NCBI RefSeq assembly: GCF_012838985.1
Contig: NZ_DUOE01000181.1
Span: forward strand, 1-50,016
From: Corynebacterium sp.
Lineage (GTDB): Bacteria; Actinomycetota; Actinomycetes; Mycobacteriales; Mycobacteriaceae
Length of the DNA: 50,016 bases
Direction of reading: 5' to 3'
The notes beneath the pieces are model-generated. The model made no database searches and was not told the origin of the DNA. It saw only the letters and a list, made by a program, of their open reading frames with translations. The position numbers and the translations under genes are program-made. Positions 9,477 through 23,140 of this stretch are shown here, in pieces (within the stretch, counting starts at the first letter, position 1; every line of letters begins with the position of its first letter).

Positions 9477-11462
9477 ATGGCGTTCTCCGTAGAGATGCCC
9501 GAACTGGGCGAATCCGTCACCGAAGGCACCATCACCCAGTGGCTGAAGCAGGTTGGTGACCGCGTCGAGGTCGACGAGCCGCTGCTCGAGGTCTCCACCG
9601 ACAAGGTCGACACCGAGATCCCGTCCCCGAAGGCCGGCGTTCTGCTGGAGATCAGGGCCGAGGAGGACGACACCGTCGACGTCGGCGAGGTGATCGCCAT
9701 CATCGGTGAGGAGGGCGAGGAGTCCTCCGCGGATTCCGCCGAGGCTGAGGCTGAAGCTGAGGAGGCTCCGGCCGAGGAGCCGGAGGAAGAGAAGAAGGCC
9801 GCCCCGAAGGCCTCCGGCAAGGCCACCGACGTGGAGATGCCGGAGCTGGGCGAGTCCGTCACCGAGGGCACCATCACCCAGTGGCTGAAGTCCGTCGGCG
9901 ACACCGTCGAGGTCGACGAGCCGCTCCTCGAGGTCTCCACCGACAAGGTCGACACCGAGATCCCCTCCCCGGTCGCCGGCACCATCATCGAGATCCTCGC
10001 TGACGAGGACGACACCGTCGACGTCGGCGAGGTCATCGCCCGCATCGGTGACGCCGACGCCGCCGAGGCCGATGACGAGGACGTCCCCTCCGAGGAGGCC
10101 ATCGAGGAGGCCGAGTCGAAGGACGAGAACGAGACCGTCGACGAGGCAGCTCCGGCTGAGGAGGACGCCGCAGAGGGCGAGTCCACCGACGTGGAGATGC
10201 CGGAGCTGGGCGAGTCCGTCACCGAGGGCACCATCACCCAGTGGCTGAAGTCCGTCGGCGACTCCGTCGAGGTCGATGAGCCGCTGCTCGAGGTGTCCAC
10301 CGACAAGGTCGACACCGAGATCCCGTCCCCGGTCGCCGGCACCCTGCTGGAGATCCTGGCGGACGAGGACGAGACCGTCGACGTCGGCGAGGTCATCGCC
10401 CGCGTCGGTTCCGGTGCCCCGAAGAAGGCCGAGAAGAAGGCTGAGCCGAAGCCGGAGCCGAAGAAGGAGCCCAAGAAGGAGGAGCCGAAGGTCGAGGAGA
10501 AGGCTGCCCCGAAGAAGGTCGACAACGCCAACGTCCCGTACGTGACCCCGCTGGTCCGTAAGCTCGCCGACAAGCACGGCGTCGACCTCACCCAGGTCGA
10601 GGGCACCGGTGTCGGTGGCCGTATCCGTAAGCAGGATGTCCTGGCCGCTGCCGAGGGTGGCACCCAGGCTGCTCCGGCGGCCGCTGAGAAGGGCGCCCGC
10701 GCGAACTGGTCCACCAAGTCCGTGGATCCGGAGAAGGCGGAGCTGATCGGCACCACCCAGAAGGTGAACCGTATCCGCGAGATCACCGCCGCGACCATGA
10801 TCAACTCCCTGCAGACCACCGCGCAGCTGACGCACGTCCAGGAAGTCGACATGACCCGCATCGCGGATCTGCGTTCGGAGGCGAAGGAGGCGTTCGTCGC
10901 GAAGCATGGCGCGAACCCGACCTACCTGGTCTTCATCGTCAAGGCTGTCGCCGAGGCCCTGGTCTCCCACCCGAACGTCAACGCGTCCTACAACGCGGAG
11001 ACCAAGGAGATGACCTACCACGCGGACGTGAACATCGGCATCGCCGTGGACACCCCGCAGGGTCTGCTGGTGCCGGTGATCAAGAAGGCGCAGGAGAAGT
11101 CCCTGGTCGAGATCGCCGAGGCCATCACCGACCTGGCTGAGCGTGCCCGCAACCGCAAGCTGCGTCCGGACGACCTGTCCGGTGGCACCTTCACGGTCAC
11201 CAACATCGGTTCCGAGGGTGCCCTGCTGGACACCCCGGTGCTCACCCCGCCGCAGGCCGGCATCCTGGGCACCGCGGCCATCGAGAAGCGTCCGGTCGTC
11301 GTCACCGATGACGGCGTCGACTCGATCGCCATCCGCCAGATGTGCTACCTGCCGTTCACCTACGACCACCAGGTCATCGACGGTGCTGACGCCGGTCGCT
11401 TCATCACCACCATCAAGGACCGCCTGGAGACCGCGGACTTCCAGTCCGACCTCGGCCTCTAA
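9477..11462 (+). CDS. aceF: Dihydrolipoamide acyltransferase (E2) with three N-terminal lipoyl domains
   Basis: Three '[18 protein letters not shown]...[12 protein letters not shown]' lipoyl domains, PSBD '[19 protein letters not shown]', catalytic '[21 protein letters not shown]'; often annotated sucB in corynebacteria. Confidence 0.94.
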   Translation: MAFSVEMPELGESVTEGTITQWLKQVGDRVEVDEPLLEVSTDKVDTEIPSPKAGVLLEIRAEEDDTVDVGEVIAIIGEEGEESSADSAEAEAEAEEAPAEEPEEEKKAAPKASGKATDVEMPELGESVTEGTITQWLKSVGDTVEVDEPLLEVSTDKVDTEIPSPVAGTIIEILADEDDTVDVGEVIARIGDADAAEADDEDVPSEEAIEEAESKDENETVDEAAPAEEDAAEGESTDVEMPELGESVTEGTITQWLKSVGDSVEVDEPLLEVSTDKVDTEIPSPVAGTLLEILADEDETVDVGEVIARVGSGAPKKAEKKAEPKPEPKKEPKKEEPKVEEKAAPKKVDNANVPYVTPLVRKLADKHGVDLTQVEGTGVGGRIRKQDVLAAAEGGTQAAPAAAEKGARANWSTKSVDPEKAELIGTTQKVNRIREITAATMINSLQTTAQLTHVQEVDMTRIADLRSEAKEAFVAKHGANPTYLVFIVKAVAEALVSHPNVNASYNAETKEMTYHADVNIGIAVDTPQGLLVPVIKKAQEKSLVEIAEAITDLAERARNRKLRPDDLSGGTFTVTNIGSEGALLDTPVLTPPQAGILGTAAIEKRPVVVTDDGVDSIAIRQMCYLPFTYDHQVIDGADAGRFITTIKDRLETADFQSDLGL

Positions 11463-11480
11463 GTTCTCCCGCTGAGAGGG

Positions 11481-11520
11481 ACCGCCATCCGACCTTCCCG
11501 GTCGGGTGGCGGTTTTCTTC
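11481..11520 (+). terminator. Rho-independent terminator after aceF
   Basis: accgccatccgac-cttcccg-gtcgggtggcggttttcttctt. Confidence 0.9.
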
Positions 11521-11533
11521 TTATACTCGGGTC

Positions 11534-14379
<2,846 letters not shown>

Positions 14380-14380
<1 letters not shown>

Positions 14381-15483
14381 TGTCTGACCTGCGTACCAGT
14401 CCCCTGCATGAGCACCACGTGGCGCTCGGTGCCTCATTCACCCCCTTCGGCCCGTGGTCCATGCCCCTGAAGTACGGCAACGAGCTCGACGAGCACCGCG
14501 CCGTCCGCTCCGCCGCCGGGCTCTTCGACCTCTCCCACATGGGGGAGATCCGTGTGCGGGGCGCGCAGGCCGGGGAGTTCCTCGACCATGCGCTGATCTC
14601 CACGTTCTCGACGCTCCCGGTGGGTAAGGCGCGCTACTCGATGCTTGTCGACGCCACCGGCGGCATCCTCGACGACCTCCTCTCCTACCGCCTCGCCGAC
14701 GAGGAGTACCTGGTGGTCCCCAACGCGGCCAACACGGCGGTCGTGTGGGAGGCGTTCCGGGAGCGGGCCGCGGGCTTCGACGTGGACCTGGCCGACGAGT
14801 CCGCCGACACCGCGCTGCTGGCGGTGCAGGGCCCGCGGGCCGAGCAGATCATCGCGGACCTCGTCGCCGGGGAGGACGAGTCGGTCGTGCGCGCCATGAA
14901 GTACTACACGGCGGCCCCGTTGACGGTCGCGGGTGTGGACACGCTTCTGGCCCGCACCGGCTACACGGGGGAGGACGGCTTCGAGCTCTACGTCCCCGCC
15001 GCCGACGCCCCGGAACTGTGGGACGCGCTGCTCAACGCCGGTTCCGCCTACGACATGCTGCCCGCCGGCCTGGCGGCGCGGGACTCCCTGCGGCTGGAGG
15101 CCGGACTGCCCCTCCACGGGCAGGACCTCACCCGCGACATCACGCCCGTCGAGGCGGGCATGGCGGCGGCGTTCCGGAGGAAGGAGTCGGACTTCTTCGG
15201 CCGCGACGCCCTCGTCGACCGGGAGCCGACCAGTGCCCTCGTCGGGCTCCGCGGACTGGGACGCCGCGCCGCGCGGGAGGGGGCCACGGTCCACCTCGGT
15301 GGGGAGCAGGTCGGGGTTGTCACCTCCGGGCAGCCCTCACCGACGCTCGGGCACCCGATCGCGCTCGCCCGTCTGCGTCCCGACGTCACCGCCCCGGGCA
15401 CCGCCCTGGAGGTGGACATCCGCGGGAGGCGTCACCCCTTCGAGATCGTCGAACTGCCCTTCTACCGGCGTCCCGGGCGTTAA
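14380..15483 (+). CDS. gcvT: Glycine cleavage T protein (aminomethyltransferase); GTG start overlapping the gcvP stop (ORF opens at 14332)
   Basis: 'SPLHEHHVALGASFTPFGPWSMPLKYG', 'GEIRVRGAQAGEFLDHALI', 'RTGYTGEDGFELYV'. Confidence 0.94.
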
Positions 15484-15492
15484 AATCACCCC

Positions 15493-15900
15493 ATGAAGAC
15501 CATGAAGGATGAGCACTCCCTGCCCGAGAACTACTCCTACTCCGAGGACCACGAGTGGATCGACGCGATGCCCGAGGAGGCCTCCGGTGCGACCGTGAAG
15601 GTCGGCATCACCTCCGTGGCCGCCGAACGTCTCGGGGAGGTCGTCTACGCGGAGCTCCCGCAGGTCGGCGACCCGGTCACCGCCGGTGAGCCGTGCGGCG
15701 AGGTGGAGTCCACCAAGTCGGTGTCCGACCTCTACTCCCCCGTCACCGGTACCGTCACGGCGGTCAACGACGCCATCCACGACGACTACGCCGTCATCAA
15801 CGCCGACCCCTTCGGCGCGGGCTGGCTCTTCGCGGTCGAGGTCAGCGGGGTCGGACCGCTCATGACGGCCGCCGAGTACGCGGAGGCCAACGGCGTGTGA
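15493..15900 (+). CDS. gcvH: Glycine cleavage H protein
   Basis: Lipoylation site '[19 protein letters not shown]'; 'YSEDHEWID'. Confidence 0.96.
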   Translation: MKTMKDEHSLPENYSYSEDHEWIDAMPEEASGATVKVGITSVAAERLGEVVYAELPQVGDPVTAGEPCGEVESTKSVSDLYSPVTGTVTAVNDAIHDDYAVINADPFGAGWLFAVEVSGVGPLMTAAEYAEANGV

Positions 15901-15929
15901 CCGCCCGGGACCGGTACCCTGGTCCCATC

Positions 15930-16685
15930 ATGACTGCACCCCGTGAGCCCTTCTTCCCCGCGGACCGTTCGATCCGTGCGTCCGGTGAGCCCCTCGAGAT
16001 CCGTCACCTCGGTCTCGTCGACTATCAGGAGGCCTGGGATCTGCAGGCCAGGTTGGCGTCGCAACGCGCGGCCGGGGAGATCGGTGACCAGGTCCTCATC
16101 CTGGAGCACCCCAGCGTCTACACGGCCGGCAAACGCACGCAGCCGGAGGACCGCCCGACCAACGGGCTGCCCGTCGTCGACGTCGACCGGGGTGGCCGCA
16201 TCACCTGGCACGGGGAGGGCCAGCTGGTGGCCTACCCGATCATCCGGCTGGCTGAGCCGGTCGACGTCGTCGACTATGTCCGTCGCCTCGAGGAGGCGGT
16301 GATCGCGACGGTGCGGGAGGCGGGCGTCGACAAGGCGGGGCGTATCGACGGCCGTTCCGGTGTCTGGGTCCCCGCCGATGAGACGCGCCGGGACCGGAAG
16401 GTCGCAGCCCTGGGCATCCGCGTCACCCGTGGCGTGACCATGCACGGGCTGAGCCTCAACTGCTCGAACACGCTCGAGCACTACGAGCACATCGTGGCGT
16501 GCGGCATCGACGACGCCGACGTCACCACCCTCAGTCTGGAGCTGGGGCGGGAGGTGGGCGTCGGGGAGGTCACGTCGTCGCTTGTCGACACCCTGACGGC
16601 CGCCCTCGCCGGTGAACTCGCCGTCGCGGACCACACCTTCGCCTCGGCGCCGGATCCGACGAAGATCGCGTCGGCAAGCCGCTGA
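15930..16685 (+). CDS. lipB: Lipoyl(octanoyl) transferase; ATG at 15930
   Basis: '[11 protein letters not shown]', '[19 protein letters not shown]', '[21 protein letters not shown]'. Confidence 0.95.
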   Translation: MTAPREPFFPADRSIRASGEPLEIRHLGLVDYQEAWDLQARLASQRAAGEIGDQVLILEHPSVYTAGKRTQPEDRPTNGLPVVDVDRGGRITWHGEGQLVAYPIIRLAEPVDVVDYVRRLEEAVIATVREAGVDKAGRIDGRSGVWVPADETRRDRKVAALGIRVTRGVTMHGLSLNCSNTLEHYEHIVACGIDDADVTTLSLELGREVGVGEVTSSLVDTLTAALAGELAVADHTFASAPDPTKIASASR

Positions 16686-16728
16686 CCTCTCAGTTTATGC
16701 CTATCAGTAGAAAGAGTATGGTGGCGTT

Positions 16729-17772
16729 GTGACTATCGCACCTGAAGGACGCAAGCTTCTCCGGGTGGAGAAGCGCAATGCGCAGACCCCCATCGAGACC
16801 AAGCCCCGCTGGATCCGCAACGCGGTGAAGACCGGCCCCGAGTACGAGGACATGAAGAAGAAGGTGGCCGGGGCCTCCCTGCACACCGTGTGCCAGGAGG
16901 CGGGCTGCCCCAACATCCACGAATGCTGGGAGTCCCGCGAGGCGACGTTCCTCATCGGCGGAGCCAACTGCTCCCGCCGCTGTGACTTCTGCCAGATCAA
17001 CTCCGCGAAGCCGGATCCGCTGGACCGGGACGAGCCGCGCCGTGTCGCCGAGTCCGTCCGTGAGATGGGTCTGAACTACTCCACCATCACCGGCGTGACC
17101 CGCGACGACCTCGAGGACGAGGGCGCCTGGCTCTACGCGGAGGTCGTCCGCCAGATCCACGAGCTCAACCCGAACACCGGTGTCGAGAACCTCGTGCCGG
17201 ATTTCTCGGGCCGCCCGGAACTGCTGGAGCAGGTCTTCGAGTCCCGCCCCGAGGTCTTCGCCCACAACCTGGAGACCGTGCCGCGCATCTTCAAGCGCAT
17301 CCGCCCGGCCTTCCGCTACGAGCGTTCCCTCGACGTCATCCGCCAGGCCCACGACTACGGGCTGATCACCAAGTCGAACCTCATCCTCGGCATGGGCGAG
17401 ACCGTCGACGAGATCCGCGAGGCCCTCACCGACCTGCACAGCGCCGGCTGCGACATCATCACCATCACGCAGTACCTGCGCCCCGGCCCCATGTTCCACC
17501 CGATCGACCGCTGGGTGAAGCCGGAGGAGTTCGTCGAACACAAGGACTTCCCCGAGGACCTCGGCTTCGGTGCCGTCATGTCCGGCCCGCTGGTACGCTC
17601 CTCCTACCGCGCGGGCCGTCTCTACTCGCAGGCGATGGCCGCCCGCGGCCGGGAGATCCCGGACCACCTCAAGCACCTGGCCGAGACCTCGCAGGGCAGC
17701 ACCGACCAGGAGGCCACCACTCTCCTGGCCAAGTACGGCCCCTCCCAGGACACACCGGTCACCTCGCGTTAG
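16729..17772 (+). CDS. lipA: Lipoyl synthase (radical SAM)
   Basis: 347 aa; '[36 protein letters not shown]'; GTG start. Confidence 0.97.
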   Translation: MTIAPEGRKLLRVEKRNAQTPIETKPRWIRNAVKTGPEYEDMKKKVAGASLHTVCQEAGCPNIHECWESREATFLIGGANCSRRCDFCQINSAKPDPLDRDEPRRVAESVREMGLNYSTITGVTRDDLEDEGAWLYAEVVRQIHELNPNTGVENLVPDFSGRPELLEQVFESRPEVFAHNLETVPRIFKRIRPAFRYERSLDVIRQAHDYGLITKSNLILGMGETVDEIREALTDLHSAGCDIITITQYLRPGPMFHPIDRWVKPEEFVEHKDFPEDLGFGAVMSGPLVRSSYRAGRLYSQAMAARGREIPDHLKHLAETSQGSTDQEATTLLAKYGPSQDTPVTSR

Positions 17773-17805
17773 GCACGCACCGGACCCTGACCTAAAGTAG
17801 AGGCC

Positions 17806-18594
17806 ATGGCAGACGACAAGCAGAAGGCGGCAGCTAAGGCCGCGAAGGCAGAGGCACGGGCCGCCAAGCGGGCGAAGAGCAGGGAGACGCGCTCCCAGCT
17901 CTGGCAGGCGTTCAACATCCAGCGCAAGGAGGACAAGCTCCTCGTCCCGCTGATGGTGCTGTCCGTCGTGGGCGTGGCCGCCCTCTTCTTCCTCATCGGC
18001 CTCGCCTGGGGTGGACAGTGGTTCATGCTCGTCCTGGGTATCGGCCTCGGCGCCGTCCTGGCGATGTACCTCTTCTCCCGCCGCCTGGAGAAGACCATGT
18101 ACGACCGCGTCGGCGATCAGCCGGGTGCCGCCGGTTGGGCGCTGGACAACCTGCGCAACACCGTCGGCATCGTGTGGCACACCAAGCAGGGCGTGGCCAT
18201 GAACCGCTCCCTGTCCGCGATCGTGCACCGCGTGGTGGGCAACCCGGGCATCGTCCTCGTCGCGGAGGGCAACACCAACGCGGCGAAGGAGCTGGTCAAC
18301 CAGCAGAAGCGCCGCCTCGACCGCCTGGCCGGTGACATCCCGGTGTACGAGATGTACGTCGGTGACGGCGAGGGCCAGGTGCCCCTGAAGAACCTGCAGC
18401 GTGAGCTGCTCAAGCTGCCCCGCAACTACCGCAAGAACGAGGTCTACTCGGTCAACGCGAAGATCGAGGCCATGGACACCATCGGTTCCTCGCAGCCGGG
18501 TGGCGGCCTGCCGAAGGGTCCGCTGCCGAAGGGCGGCAACCTGTCCGGCATGAACCGTCGCATGCGTCGCGCCAGCGAGCGCCGCGGCAAGTAA
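17806..18594 (+). CDS. DUF4191-type membrane protein
   Basis: 262 aa; two TM segments, basic C-terminus; conserved position downstream of lipA. Confidence 0.8.
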   Translation: MADDKQKAAAKAAKAEARAAKRAKSRETRSQLWQAFNIQRKEDKLLVPLMVLSVVGVAALFFLIGLAWGGQWFMLVLGIGLGAVLAMYLFSRRLEKTMYDRVGDQPGAAGWALDNLRNTVGIVWHTKQGVAMNRSLSAIVHRVVGNPGIVLVAEGNTNAAKELVNQQKRRLDRLAGDIPVYEMYVGDGEGQVPLKNLQRELLKLPRNYRKNEVYSVNAKIEAMDTIGSSQPGGGLPKGPLPKGGNLSGMNRRMRRASERRGK

Positions 18595-18609
18595 TCTCTC
18601 TGCCTCCCG

Positions 18610-18651
18610 GAACGTCCTGTGATTCCCGTCTAAGGGGAGCACGGGACGTTC
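18610..18651 (+). terminator. Hairpin, possible terminator
   Basis: gaacgtcctgtg ... cacgggacgttc (12 bp, one G-U) in the intergenic gap; no strong T-run. Confidence 0.45.
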
Positions 18652-18686
18652 TGCCGTTCCGGGGTCCGTCTGACACTATGTATTCC

Positions 18687-20306
18687 GTGAACATTTTCGT
18701 GGAGAACCCTCTTCTCGCCCTACTCGTGATCATGGCGGTCGGTCTGTTCCTGGGCCGTCTCCGGATCTTCGGGTTCCGTCTCGGCGTCGCCGCCGTCCTC
18801 TTCGTCGGTCTGGTGATGGCGGCGATCGAGCCCGCCATCCAGATCCCCCCGTTGATCTACATCGTCGGTCTGGCGTTGTTCGTCTACACGATCGGTCTGG
18901 AGTCGGGGCACGACTTCTTCGCGACGTTCCGCTCCAAGGGCCTCCGCAACAACACCCTGGCCATCGGCGTGTTCACCGTCATCACCGCCTCCGCCTACGG
19001 GCTGGTCAAGCTCCTGGACATCAACCCGGTGACGGGTGCCGGCATGTTCACCGGCGCGCTGACGAACACCCCCGCCATGGCCGCGGTGGTCGACGCCCTG
19101 CCCTCGCTCATCACCGACAGCGGTGAGCTGCGTGCAGTGGAGCCCCTGCCGCTGGTCGCCTACTCGCTGGCGTACCCGCTGGGTGTCATCGTCGTCATCA
19201 TCGCCATCGCGGTGCTGGGCAAGATGTTCCGCGTCGACCACCAGCAGGAGGCCATCGACCACGGGGTGGCCATCCACGAGCTCTACACCCGCCGCATCCT
19301 GGTGCAGCGCGATGATCTCCACGCCATCGCCGATCTCCCGGAGGATCTGGGCCTGGAGGTCATCGTCTCCCGCCTCGAGCGCGACGGTGACCAGCGTCTG
19401 CCGGGTAACGGTGCCTGGGCGAAGCCGGGCGACGTGCTCTCCGTCGTCGGCACCGCAGAGGAGCTCGACCGTGCCGTGGAGCTCATCGGTGAGGCCCTGC
19501 CGGGTGATCCCTTCCACGGCCACGACCTGGACTACCGCCGCATCTTCGTCTCCAACAACGACCTGGTCGGCATCCCCCTGTCGAAGCTGCGTCCGCAGCT
19601 CTCGGGCATGCTCATCACCCGTGTGCGTCGCGGTGACCACGACATGGTGGCCACCCCGGAGACCATCCTGCAGCTGGGTGACCGCGTGCGCGTCGTCGCG
19701 GCGCACGAGCGCATGGGCAAGGTCACCCGCCTCTTCGGCGATTCTTATCGACGTCTCTCCGACGTCAACCTCCTCCCCCTCGTCATCGGCCTCGTCATCG
19801 GCGTGGCCGTGGGCATGATCGCCGTGCCGCTGCCGGGTGGGGCGTCGCTCAAGCTGGGTACCGCCGGTGGTCCGCTGGTCGTGGCACTCGTCCTCGGCGC
19901 ACTGGGCCGTTCGGGCCGCATCGTGTGGCAGATCCCCTACGGCGCCAACCTGGCGATGCGTCAGCTGGGCATCACGCTCTTCCTGGCCGCCATCGGCACG
20001 ACCGCCGGCGCGGGTTTCCGGGCGGCGCTCTCCGACCCGACGTCGCTGACGATCATCGGCGTGGGTGCGCTCATCACCCTGCTCATCTCCGTGCTGGTGC
20101 TGGTCATCGGCTACAAGGTGCTCAAGCTGTCCTTCGGTGAGACGGCGGGCATCCTCGCGGGCATGCAGACGCACCCGGCGGTGCTCTCCTACGTCTCTGA
20201 CGTGACCAGGAACGACCTGCCGGCGATGGGGTACACGTCGGTGTACCCGGTCTCGATGGTCGCGAAGATCATCGCGGCGCAGATCCTGCTGTTCATGTTG
20301 ATCTAG
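18687..20306 (+). CDS. sucE: AspT/YidE-family transporter with TrkA_C domains, SucE-like dicarboxylate exporter (ORF from 18678; GTG 18687 is an alternative start)
   Basis: 'GLALFVYTIGLESGHDFF', 'GALTNTPAMAAVVDALPSLI', 'GETAGILAGMQTHPAVLSYVSD'; syntenic with C. glutamicum sucE. Confidence 0.8.
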   Translation: MNIFVENPLLALLVIMAVGLFLGRLRIFGFRLGVAAVLFVGLVMAAIEPAIQIPPLIYIVGLALFVYTIGLESGHDFFATFRSKGLRNNTLAIGVFTVITASAYGLVKLLDINPVTGAGMFTGALTNTPAMAAVVDALPSLITDSGELRAVEPLPLVAYSLAYPLGVIVVIIAIAVLGKMFRVDHQQEAIDHGVAIHELYTRRILVQRDDLHAIADLPEDLGLEVIVSRLERDGDQRLPGNGAWAKPGDVLSVVGTAEELDRAVELIGEALPGDPFHGHDLDYRRIFVSNNDLVGIPLSKLRPQLSGMLITRVRRGDHDMVATPETILQLGDRVRVVAAHERMGKVTRLFGDSYRRLSDVNLLPLVIGLVIGVAVGMIAVPLPGGASLKLGTAGGPLVVALVLGALGRSGRIVWQIPYGANLAMRQLGITLFLAAIGTTAGAGFRAALSDPTSLTIIGVGALITLLISVLVLVIGYKVLKLSFGETAGILAGMQTHPAVLSYVSDVTRNDLPAMGYTSVYPVSMVAKIIAAQILLFMLI

Positions 20307-20779
20307 CCGCGGATGACGGCGGTGCCGGTGGCGCGGTCGTGGAGGCCGCGGCCGTCGGAGTCGACCATGGCGGCCGGGAGGATGAGGCCGGTGAGCAGGG
20401 TGCGCATGACGGCGCGCCAGAGGCCGACCTTGGCGCCGCCGACGTCGACACGCGCGACACCCATGCCGAGCAGCATGTGGCCCGGGGTGCGGGCGAAGAG
20501 CCAGCCGAAGATGATGCCCAGGATGACCCAGAAGATATAGACCACGGTGCCGGTGCCGCCCAGGGCGTGGGAGTAGTTGGTGAACACGATGGCCAGGCCG
20601 AGGCAGATGAACCAGTCGATGAGGACTCCGCCGGTACGGCGGGCCACGGAGGCCAGCGAGCCGGGACCGGTCTCGGGGAGGCCGAGTTTCTCGCCGGGGT
20701 ACCTGCCGGGTGCGAAAGGGTCCTCGTGTTCGCCGGGGATCTGGGGGCCGTCGAGCCAGCTACGCTTGGGGTTCGCCAT
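20303..20779 (-). CDS. RDD family membrane protein
   Basis: 'RRTGGVLIDWFICLGLAIVF', 'FARTPGHMLLGMGVARVD'. Confidence 0.88.
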   Translation of the reverse strand: MANPKRSWLDGPQIPGEHEDPFAPGRYPGEKLGLPETGPGSLASVARRTGGVLIDWFICLGLAIVFTNYSHALGGTGTVVYIFWVILGIIFGWLFARTPGHMLLGMGVARVDVGGAKVGLWRAVMRTLLTGLILPAAMVDSDGRGLHDRATGTAVIRG

Positions 20780-20954
20780 ACCGTAGACATTAGCCGGGGG
20801 CGTGCGGGCAGGGGAAACCCAGTTTTCCCCCGACTATTGATCGGTCAACAGATAACAGTTTAGAATGAGCGACAGGTAATAGGGAGCGGTGCCCGCACCT
20901 GTAGACTGGCTGAGATACCGCACGACCGAGAGCGTCAACAACCAAGGAGTCATC

Positions 20955-22391
20955 GTGGCCTTCAACACGATCGAAGATGTCGTCAAGTACATCAAGGATG
21001 AAAACGTCGAATTCGTCGACGTCCGCTTCACGGACGTCCCGGGCACCGAGCACCACTTCACCATCCCGGCCTCGATGTTCGACGAGGAGGCTGCGGAGGA
21101 GGGCCTCGCCTTCGACGGCTCCTCCATCCGCGGATTCACCACGATCGACGAATCCGACATGAACCTCCTGCCGGACATCAAGACCGCGAAGATCGACCCC
21201 TTCCGTGAGGCCAAGACGCTGAACATCAAGTTCTTCGTCCACGACCCTTTCACCCGGGAGCCCTTCTCCCGCGACCCCCGCAACGTCGCCCGCAAGGCCG
21301 AGGAGTACCTGGTCTCCACCGGCATCGCCGACACCTGCTTCTTCGGTGCGGAGGCCGAGTTCTACCTCTTCGACACCGTGCGTTTCGAGACCTCCACCAA
21401 CGGCGGCTTCTACGAGGTCGACTCCGACGAGGGCTGGTGGAACCGCGGCAAGGAGCGACGCCTCGACGGGCAGCGCAACCTCGGCTACACCAACCGCGTC
21501 AAGGGCGGCTACTTCCCGGTCGCCCCCTACGACCAGACCGTGGACATCCGCGACACCATGGTGCGCCACCTGCGCAACGCCGACTTCGAGATCGAGCGCT
21601 TCCACAAGGAGGTGGGCACCGGCGGCCAGCAGGAGATCAACTACCGCTTCAACACGCTGCTGCACGCAGCCGATGATCTGCAGACCTTCAAGTACATCAT
21701 CAAGAACACCGCCTTCAACGCCGGCAAGACCGTCACGTTCATGCCCAAGCCGATCGCCGGGGACAACGGCTCCGGCATGCACGCCCACCAGTCGCTGTGG
21801 AAGGACGGGGAGCCGCTCTTCCACGACGAGTCCGGCTACGCCGGTCTGTCCGACATGGCCCGCTACTACATCGGCGGCATCCTGCACCACGCAGGTGCGG
21901 TCCTGGCCTTCACCAACCCGACGCTGAACTCCTACCACCGCCTGGTCAAGGGCTTCGAGGCCCCGATCAACCTGGTGTACTCCCAGCGCAACCGCTCCGC
22001 CGCGATCCGCATCCCGATCACCGGCTCCAACCCGAAGGCCAAGCGCATCGAGTTCCGCGCCCCGGACCCGTCCGGCAACCCGTACCTCGGATTCGCCGCG
22101 ATGATGCTCGCCGGCCTCGACGGCATCAAGAACCGCATCGAGCCGATGGCCCCGGTGGACAAGGACCTCTACGAGCTCCCGCCGGAGGAGGCCGCCGCGA
22201 TCCCGCAGGCCCCCACCTCCCTCGAGGCCTCCCTGGCCGCCCTGGAGAAGGACAACGACTTCCTCACCGAGGGCGACGTCTTCACCGAGGACCTCATCGA
22301 GGCCTACATCCAGCTCAAGTACGACAACGAGATCACCCCGGCCCGTCTGCGTCCGACGCCGCTGGAGTTCGAGCTGTACTACGACTGCTAG
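20955..22391 (+). CDS. glnA: Glutamine synthetase type I-beta (GTG start; ORF opens at 20889)
   Basis: 478 aa; '[11 protein letters not shown]', '[17 protein letters not shown]', adenylylation-type '[11 protein letters not shown]'. Confidence 0.96.
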   Translation: MAFNTIEDVVKYIKDENVEFVDVRFTDVPGTEHHFTIPASMFDEEAAEEGLAFDGSSIRGFTTIDESDMNLLPDIKTAKIDPFREAKTLNIKFFVHDPFTREPFSRDPRNVARKAEEYLVSTGIADTCFFGAEAEFYLFDTVRFETSTNGGFYEVDSDEGWWNRGKERRLDGQRNLGYTNRVKGGYFPVAPYDQTVDIRDTMVRHLRNADFEIERFHKEVGTGGQQEINYRFNTLLHAADDLQTFKYIIKNTAFNAGKTVTFMPKPIAGDNGSGMHAHQSLWKDGEPLFHDESGYAGLSDMARYYIGGILHHAGAVLAFTNPTLNSYHRLVKGFEAPINLVYSQRNRSAAIRIPITGSNPKAKRIEFRAPDPSGNPYLGFAAMMLAGLDGIKNRIEPMAPVDKDLYELPPEEAAAIPQAPTSLEASLAALEKDNDFLTEGDVFTEDLIEAYIQLKYDNEITPARLRPTPLEFELYYDC

Positions 22392-22443
22392 TCCCCCGCT
22401 CATCGACGCCCCCCGCGGGGTGTTCAGCCGGGCAACACAACAA

Positions 22444-22489
22444 TACCGCGAAGGCCCCCTGGGAGAGTTCCCAGGGGGCCTTCGCGGTA
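22444..22489. terminator. Bidirectional terminator, 21-bp perfect stem, 4-nt loop
   Basis: taccgcgaaggccccctggga-gagt-tcccagggggccttcgcggta, between convergent glnA and FMN reductase. Confidence 0.9.
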
Positions 22490-22504
22490 CGAAGTGGTTG
22501 ACGC

Positions 22505-23068
22505 TCAGGCCTCGACGGTGGTGGCGGCGCGCTCGGCGGCGTCGATGAGCTCGTCGGCGACGTCCGCGAGCATGGCAGCACCGTGCTCACCCGGGGTGAA
22601 CACGAAGTCCGGGAAGTGGTCCTGGAAGGTGAACTCGACCTGGGCCGGGGTGACGATCATGCCGACGCGGGTGACGATGTCGTTCCAGTGGGAGATGGCA
22701 CTGCGGGCGGCGCCGGATCCGTAGCCGATGAAGCTGACCGGCTTGCCGGTCCACTCGGCGAAGAGGAGGTCGTAGGCGTCCTTCATCGGGCCGGGGATGG
22801 AGGCGTTGTACTCGGGGGTGACGAAGATGAAGGCGTCGTAGCCGCCGATGAGCTCGGCCCAGGCGAGGGTCTTCGGGTCGGTGTAGGCGCCGTTCTCCAC
22901 CATGCGCGGCGGGATGGCTGTGTTCGGGTTGAGGTCCTGCTCGAGGAGGTCGACGATCTCGTAGGTGTGGCCGTCGTTGCGGGCCTCGAGCTGGTCAACG
23001 GCCCACTGGCCGATGCGGCGGCCGTTGCGGCCCTCGCGGATGGAGCCGACAAACACGGCGATCTTCAT
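22505..23068 (-). CDS. NAD(P)H-dependent FMN reductase
   Basis: 187 aa; 'VFVGSIREGRNGRRIGQWAVDQL', 'FVTPEYNASIPGPMKDAYDLL'. Confidence 0.9.
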   Translation of the reverse strand: MKIAVFVGSIREGRNGRRIGQWAVDQLEARNDGHTYEIVDLLEQDLNPNTAIPPRMVENGAYTDPKTLAWAELIGGYDAFIFVTPEYNASIPGPMKDAYDLLFAEWTGKPVSFIGYGSGAARSAISHWNDIVTRVGMIVTPAQVEFTFQDHFPDFVFTPGEHGAAMLADVADELIDAAERAATTVEA

Positions 23069-23081
23069 GTTTTCCCTTTCC

Positions 23082-23099
23082 TTAATGATGCATCAACAT
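23082..23099 (-). promoter_or_regulatory. RosR-like operator upstream of the first FMN reductase
   Basis: Reverse strand ATGTTGATGCATCATTAA; 15/18 to TTGTTGAYRYRTCAACWA (consensus recalled from memory). Confidence 0.5.
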
Positions 23100-23140
23100 T
23101 AACGTCGCTGCGGACCGTCCACCAACTTTCGTGACAACCG

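Noticed and set aside
9706-10248. Arg/Pro-rich alternate-frame ORFs over lipoyl repeats (e.g. [23 protein letters not shown]...)
   Set aside because: Alternate-frame reading of repetitive aceF coding sequence.
20835-20875. Possible AmtR box (CTAT-N6-...) upstream of glnA
   Set aside because: Only the left half (actattgatcgg) fits; the right half does not match ATAG. Would need a PWM scan.
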